Positions 58,401-64,000 of a stretch of DNA of 64,000 nucleotides are shown in pieces. Made by a program: the position numbers and the translations under genes. The notes below the pieces were generated by a model. The model was given only the letters and a program-made list of their open reading frames with translations, searched no databases and was not told the origin of the DNA. Where the stretch lies: contig QANZ01033114.1 in the NCBI GenBank assembly GCA_003254925.1, forward strand, positions 25,146 through 89,145, read 5' to 3'. This DNA comes from Chamaecrista fasciculata. Taxonomy: Eukaryota; Streptophyta; Magnoliopsida; Fabales; Fabaceae. Each line of letters starts with the position of its first letter. The first letter of the stretch is position 1.

Positions 58401-61400
58401 TAAAACTGGTGTCCTATGCACACACAAATAGTGATTTGAGAGCACTTAGCAGATTGATTGAAAAGGTAGCACCCAAGTGTTGTTCGTAAGTTTCTAGATA
58501 ATCATTGCAGAATGTTGTCTTCTCATTTCTGCATAATTGAAGACTGAAGAATAATAATTTTAAGATGATGGCATGTTCATTATATGTCATCAATCATTAA
58601 TTTTTATTTTCTACTTTTGTTTTCTTGAAGTCCAGCATGGACAAACTGTGGTCTATGGTCCCTGTACCACTAAAACATCATGAGATGGCAAAGCATGATA
58701 TTTATTTCATCTTTTTTGGATTTTAATCCTGCTTGCTTCTTCCAATATTCCGTCACTATTACTGGATGCTAACAAATTAGAATAATCTCTTTCCAGTGAG
58801 TGATAGAAATTTTTCTTTTTTGGCTTAATCCAACAATATTTCTTATGCTATAGGGCGAAGCACTACCCAATAATCTGAAAATGGAGTATGCTTACAATGT
58901 GAGCTTAAGGAGCCTGGCATACTTCATGGTTGCTCCTACATTGTGTTACCAGGTAATGCTGCTTCTAAACTGTATATCTTTAATTGTCAGTGCAAAAACC
59001 TTATCCATCTGTCATATATAACTCATTTGACTACACTGTCTGGTATTTGCATCCGTTATTGTCTTAATGGAGTAGATAAAAGGCTCTGCTATCTAAATAT
59101 ATTTGCATCTATATTATAGGTTTTAGTGAGAGGCCCTAACAGAGGTGCCATCCAAACTTTGAGCAAATATCTTCATTACTTATGTTATCTTCCCTTTTTA
59201 GCTCAAAATTTTGACAGCTAATCATTTGTCCTGCGGTTTAAGAGATTTTTAACATAAATTTGCTAAATACTCATTTCTGGTGCTTGTTGAAAATACTCAG
59301 TTCAGTTTGCATCTGTTGTTATTTTTGGTGTTTGTCCTTCTATACCAAAATCGCTCTTGTATTACAATGAGCTACAGAAATTTTCTCTTGATACTTCTCT
59401 TAATGAGTAAATTTCAGATGTTGATTTGTTTTTGCATTTGGCTATGTCAATGAAACTGTATATGAATTGTTTTTGTCAATTTTTTTATTCTGGGAGTAGA
59501 AGCACTAATTTCATTTTTCACTCACATGTACATTCCACTCTTATCCAATTCAATCCATTTCTGCTACAGCCAAGCTATCCTCGTACACCTTCCATTCGAA
59601 AGGGCTGGGTGTTTCGTCAAGTTGTGAAGCTGATAATATTTACAGGAGTTATGGGATTTATAATAGAGCAAGTAAGCACTAATTCTTTGTAAATTTGGTG
59701 TTCTATTCTAGCTTCTTTCTTCTCTTTTTTTCTTTTTGTGGCTCTAAAAATATTCTAATATTGGTGTGATCGTCTAATTTTGCAGTATATTAATCCTATT
59801 GTGCAAAATTCGCAACATCCTTTGAAGGGAAACCTACTATATGCCATCGAGAGAGTTCTGAAGCTTTCTGTTCCAAACCTATATGTGTGGCTCTGCATGT
59901 TTTACTGCTTTTTTCACCTTTGGTGAGTATTTTGTCTGTTTTAGTTTAAATCTATGTATTTATTTTCTCATACTATTTTAGTTTAAACCTATATTGTCTG
60001 AAGTATATGCTCCTTAAATTGTATAATTAATTGTCTTTTATTTGGTTCCCCAACACAGTTTATTTAATCAATTACGCCCAGAAAAATGTACAAAGAGATA
60101 GGAGAACATATTCTATCAATAAGTTTGTATATTGGTGCCACAAAAGATATTTTATCCCCGGTGACTTTTACTTTTTATTTATTATGTATGATCAATTCTT
60201 TTATCAGAAAATGTAAGGTCTCTTTCTTTACACACAAGACGAGTACTAATATATTTGTCTTATTTGTAGATATTATTATATGTATCCTTCAACTTTAATT
60301 TATTCTGGAGATATAAGCTGAGGGGCACTTTTGCAATGCAGGTTAAATATACTTGCTGAGGTTCTCCAATTTGGTGATCGTGAGTTTTACAAAGATTGGT
60401 GGAATGCCCAAACTGTTGAAGAAGTAGGTTCTTTGTCGTAGAATAATCCTGGGTTATATATTTACTATCCTTTCCTGAAGCAAAATTGACATATTTCTCC
60501 TTGTTTCATGAATCCGTGCTTCTGCTGTCAATCAGTATTGGAGAATGTGGAATATGGTATGTTTCTTTGTTGGTAATTGATTTTGAAGACTGAATTAATT
60601 AGCTGTTTTGTTTTGTTTTTTATTGTTTTTGTGGCTGGGAGAGAAAAGTCGATGTATTTTTTTTCTATTTTTAGTATATTGAACCTTTAAGTCCATATCA
60701 TTTGTGTTTGAGTAATCTTTGGTCTTCACGTTTTAATGTTTCAAAATCCTCTACTGTTCATTTAAATTCTGGAGAATTTTGAAAAATTGTAATTTGAGTC
60801 TCATCAGTCTCTCTTCTAAGTATCATGGTGGTTTTAGAGTAAATTGTTGATTAAATGTAACAAAAAGATTATGTTGCATAGACTATTAACAAGAAAAGCT
60901 TACATGATTAATCTATTTCTGTAAACACAGGCACATTTATTTATCTAATTTATATTTACATGTATGTTATTAATAACTACAAAACGTACAGGACATACTG
61001 TCCTAATTTTTTGTTAAAGTATGTGTTTATTCAATTCACTGTTGGATAATGTTGAAAAGGTGAGATAGTAAGCTAATAATAATCATTCCACTAGGGCCAA
61101 TGGTTGGCAACCTTATCAAAGGCTTTGTTACCATTAAAATGAAAATAGAGGTGTTACTGATTACTGCTTAGTAAATGAATGATTCTAAAACCATATCAGC
61201 AGTTATTTTGTGTTGTATTCCAATATTATATAATTGGATGAATTCTTTCTCTTCACAGCCGGTGCACAAGTGGATGGTCCGCCATTTGTATTTTCCATGC
61301 TTAAGGAATGGTATTCCCAAGGTAAATCAGTTATCCTCCATTCTGCAGACTGAACTGAGCTTGCAATTTCATGTTTTTGTCTGAATGAAAAGCTTGTCTT

Positions 61401-62759
61401 TAAGATATAATCAGCCTGAGTTCACCATTCAGGTTGTCTTTACTCTTTAACCTGTTTGTTTTCAAAATTGCTGAATTGAAATGAATATTATTTTTTGGTA
61501 AATATAATGCGTTTTGATGGACTGCTTGTAATTTTTTAAAAAGAAATTTGAAGAATATTTTCAGCTAATTATATTGTCACATGATTAAACAAGCATTGAA
61601 AAGGATTAATTTGTCCTTCACATGTTCTACAACCATGTTTCCTTCTTTTTTCTCATTCCTTTTTTTTGTTTAGTTATTTGTTAATTATTTCCCATTGGTT
61701 GATGTTTGGATCTTGTCTTAACATAAATTTGTTGTCTAAAAATATATTGTAAATGTTATTTCATCAATTTTGTCCAGGGTGTTGCAGTTCTAATTGCATT
61801 TCTGGTATCCGCCTTGTTCCATGAGGTATGTAGTTCATCTCTGTGTCCCTATATCTCCCTATTTTGGCAAAATGTTGCAACTTGCAAGATACTCTGCTTG
61901 TTTGCTTGACGCATTCATAAAAGTTTGGGAGAGCTTGCTTTGTTCTACTCGTGCAGTATAATTTTCCCCTTTCTCCTTTGCAAGGTGAGGGGCGAGAGAA
62001 TTGAAATTAGAAACAAAGTTCTAACTCATTGATTTGAAATGACTTCAAAACATTATCTTTGATGCCAGAAGTTCTAACTCATTGATTTGAAATGACTTCA
62101 AAACATTATCTTTGATGCCAGATTTATTTTGTCCATGCATGTTTTGAAATATTTATGCAGATATTATTAACTTGTTCATTTATAAAGACTCATGAATTTA
62201 GTAGTCATGCTCATGATTTCTGTTTTGTCTGAGTGCAGCTATGCATTGCTGTCCCCTGCCACATTTTTAAGCTGTGGGCTTTTATTGGAATCATGTTTCA
62301 GGTAAAAAGCAAATTGTAGTATTCTCATTCTGTCCAAGAAAAAGATTATGAAGTCATTTTAATATCTTCATGCCAAAAGAAAACAATCATCCTTCTCTCT
62401 ACAATTGAAATTGTTAGGTTCACTTGATACCAAAATGGTCATTGTGTTTCTCCCTTTATAGGTTCCTTTGGTCTTGATCACCAATTTCCTACAAAATAAG
62501 TTTAGAAACTCAATGGTACGTCTCTCAATTCCCTATTTAAGCGTTTTTGTCTACTCATATTGTAGTGTAGGCACAATACATACTAGAGTAACCTCAGTAT
62601 TGTCAACTTTATTCATTGCTCTTTTTCTTTTTATGTTTTCTTGATTTCCAGGTTGGAAATATGGTTTTCTGGTTAACATTCAGTATTCTTGGTCAACCTA
62701 TGTGCGTACTGTTATACTACCATGACTTGATGAACAGAAATGACAACGGAATCGACTAA
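55401..62759 (+). CDS. DGAT1: Diacylglycerol O-acyltransferase 1, complete 16-exon gene
   Basis: ER membrane-bound O-acyltransferase that joins acyl-CoA to diacylglycerol, the last step of triacylglycerol synthesis. Exons: 55401-55763, 56132-56212, 56342-56415, 57109-57184, 57688-57755, 58342-58465, 58854-58952, 59570-59671, 59786-59922, 60342-60423, 60536-60556, 61259-61321, 61778-61825, 62239-62301, 62462-62515, 62652-62759. All are GT-AG, total 1563 nt, 520 aa, the same length as Arabidopsis DGAT1. The cytosolic N-terminus (about 100 aa) is variable and acidic with a Gln run (CAA/CAG repeat), then the conserved [19 protein letters not shown]. Then come multiple membrane spans, FYKDWWNA (the FYxDWWN motif), and SALFHE with the catalytic His. 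Near the C-terminus, [10 protein letters not shown] holds the proposed ER-retrieval motif. No defects. Confidence 0.97.
57234..57545. mobile_element. MITE-like element in DGAT1 intron 4
   Basis: Begins gcacttgcacgggtacggg and ends gagtacccatgcttcata with an AT-rich core. gtagggacctatg and cataggtagggac at the outer edges are inverted. It recalls the 'gaagcatgg' family at the right end but has its own gggtacgg subterminal repeats. Confidence 0.55.
62016..62121 (+). repeat. Perfect 53-bp tandem duplication in DGAT1 intron 13
   Basis: 62016-62068 and 62069-62121 are identical by eye (aagttctaactcattgattt ... tctttgatgccag). Each copy ends in gccag, a weak acceptor-like end. No effect on the reading frame. 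Confidence 0.85.
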
Positions 62760-63130
62760 GCTAGCTAGCTTTACCTTATTAACCAAATATGCAGGGGGAT
62801 GAGTTTTTCACTTTTCATAGAGTTTAAAATTGTAGATCTGTTGCCCTCTGTTGTTTTCCATTGGCAATATCATTACTGTGGGCTAACATTTCTATGCAAT
62901 TTGAAGCTTCTTTTGAGGTTATCTCATCTTGATCTTATGTAGCATTTCTTCTTAATCCAATTGCTCTTTCACTTTTAATACCAATATGCTAGGAATTCTG
63001 AAAGCAATGATAAGCATCAAAGTAGCAGTAGCTAACTGGTTCCCATTCTTCACTGGTGGGAAAGTTGTAAATGGCTTAGGTTCCATATATTTTATTTTTG
63101 TTAGTTTGGAAATCTGATAAAGAAACAATG
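62760..63130 (+). other. DGAT1 3' UTR and flank
   Basis: The sequence right after the TAA is AT-rich. The 3' end was not assigned; no classical AATAAA was picked out with confidence. Confidence 0.4.
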
Positions 63131-63139
63131 ATTACATTT

Positions 63140-63420
63140 TAGGCGAAACACCCTTTCGTGCCCGTAACGTTTGCAGTGATTTTCAGTTATGCCCTAACGT
63201 TTCATTTTGTTCAGGCGTGCCCTTAATGTGAAACTAACATTTCAATTATGCCCCCAATTTTGACTCAATGCCCATGTGGCATTTTTTTTTTTTACTTATG
63301 TGTCATTTTTTTGGTCTGACTTGAATATGTGGCATGATGACTGGACATTCCTATTTTTTCTTTCACCGTGGCATGATGACTGAATTTAGATTTCTGAACA
63401 TAAAAATTGAGTAAACTAGC
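63140..63420. repeat. 'ACACCCTTTCGTGCCC' dispersed repeat
   Basis: acaccctttcgtgcccgtaa ... gattttcagttatgcccta ... caattatgcccccaattt matches 39140-39270 and, in part, 43565-43690. Non-coding. Confidence 0.55.
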
Positions 63421-63424
63421 AAAT

Positions 63425-63900
63425 CAGTCCTTGGATTTACATTTTTCATCATCTTCATTCATTTTAGTCCCAAATCCTCAATATAAAATTGTAAAGTGTC
63501 CCAAAACTCTTCCAAAAAATTCAATTTACTCCTTAAAAGTATTAAAAACCCTAAAACCTAAACTCTAAACCTTAAAACTATAAACCATAAACCCTAAACT
63601 CTAAAATTCTAAACCCTAAAAAATTTAATTTGAGCAATTAGGTCCCTCACCCATTCTTATCCCATTATTCTCAATTCCCCCTCTTTTCATCATCTTCATT
63701 CATTTTAGTCCCAAATCCTCAAAATAAAATTGTAAAGTGTCTCAAAACTCTTTCAAACATTCTAATTTAGTCCTTAAAAATATTAAAAATCCCAAAACTC
63801 CAAACCTCAAACTTCAAACCCCAAATCCCTAAACTCTAAAACTTATTTTTTTTCTTTAATCTTCGTCTTCATCTTCTCTTCTCATACTAAATTTTTTTTG
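63425..63900. repeat. Two direct copies of fold-back-element arm with telomere-like motifs
   Basis: catcttcattcattttagtc ... aaaattgtaaagtgtcccaa ... ttaaaagtattaaaaaccct occurs at about 63447-63600 and again at 63685-63840. Both are followed by degenerate CCCTAAA-type repeats (aaccctaaactctaaa). Same family as the arms of the 19861-21274 element. Confidence 0.65.
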
Positions 63901-64000
63901 TATCTCAAAGAAAAATTCCATTTCTTTCAGCCAAGTCTGACGTTTTGTTTTCATCTAAGGACAACTAGAACTTAAAAACTCAACCAGAGGACGCAGGGAT

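Noticed and set aside
1-64000. tRNA, rRNA and CRISPR search by eye
   Set aside because: The only tRNA-like boxes belong to SINEs, no rRNA text was recognised, and the tandem repeats present lack spacers of CRISPR type.

Overview
This is a eudicot plant nuclear genome segment. It has GT-AG introns, AT-rich intergenic DNA full of small transposons, plant receptor kinases of the LRK10-like (leaf rust 10 locus receptor-like kinase) class, a plant eIF4A gene and a plant DGAT1 gene. I cannot name the species. The sequence holds one 388-base N run and several single N characters, so some boundaries may be assembly joins.

Left third (1-33780): a cluster of three head-to-head receptor-kinase pairs. 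Each pair joins a type-1 LRK10-like gene (large ectodomain exon, micro-exons, membrane/kinase exon, catalytic loop HFDIKPHN) to a type-2 gene (two exons, catalytic loop HFDINPHN), transcribed outward from a 0.3-1.2 kb spacer. Pair 1 is 1-4121 (minus; runs off the window) with 5338-7275 (plus). Pair 2 is 8596-12455 (minus; frameshifted) with 12844-14778 (plus; two nonsense codons), so both members are broken. Pair 3 is inverted: type-2 at 27126-29073 (minus) and type-1 at 29403-33780 (plus), both intact. I derived splice sites for all six, and the summed exon lengths stay in frame in the intact copies. An intact eIF4A gene (minus, 16411-18506, 413 aa, 5'-leader intron) lies between pairs 2 and 3. 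A fold-back element with a 10-bp target duplication and a gag-only LTR retrotransposon nested in a LINE remnant follow it.

Middle (34000-54400): mostly transposon-derived DNA. It holds a broken papain-type cysteine protease gene (minus, about 36816-38264), the 388-N gap, a mini LTR retrotransposon (44494-46189) with nearly identical LTRs, and a ~740-bp tandem duplication. It also holds an intact three-exon gene of the plant cystatin-like family (minus, 48274-49023), an Athila-like gag remnant, a Pack-MULE-like element carrying a CCCH zinc-finger fragment, and a truncated Ty1/copia element with a 1.2-kb LTR.

Right end (55401-62759): a complete 16-exon DGAT1 gene encoding 520 aa, the ER enzyme that makes triacylglycerol, followed by repeats with degenerate telomere-like CCCTAAA motifs.

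Functionally, the receptor pairs are probably surface sensors (signal peptide, cysteine-rich wall-associated ectodomain, one membrane span, non-RD kinase) evolving by duplication and decay as pairs. The eIF4A and DGAT1 genes are ordinary housekeeping and lipid-metabolism genes flanking this repeat-rich, fast-changing DNA.
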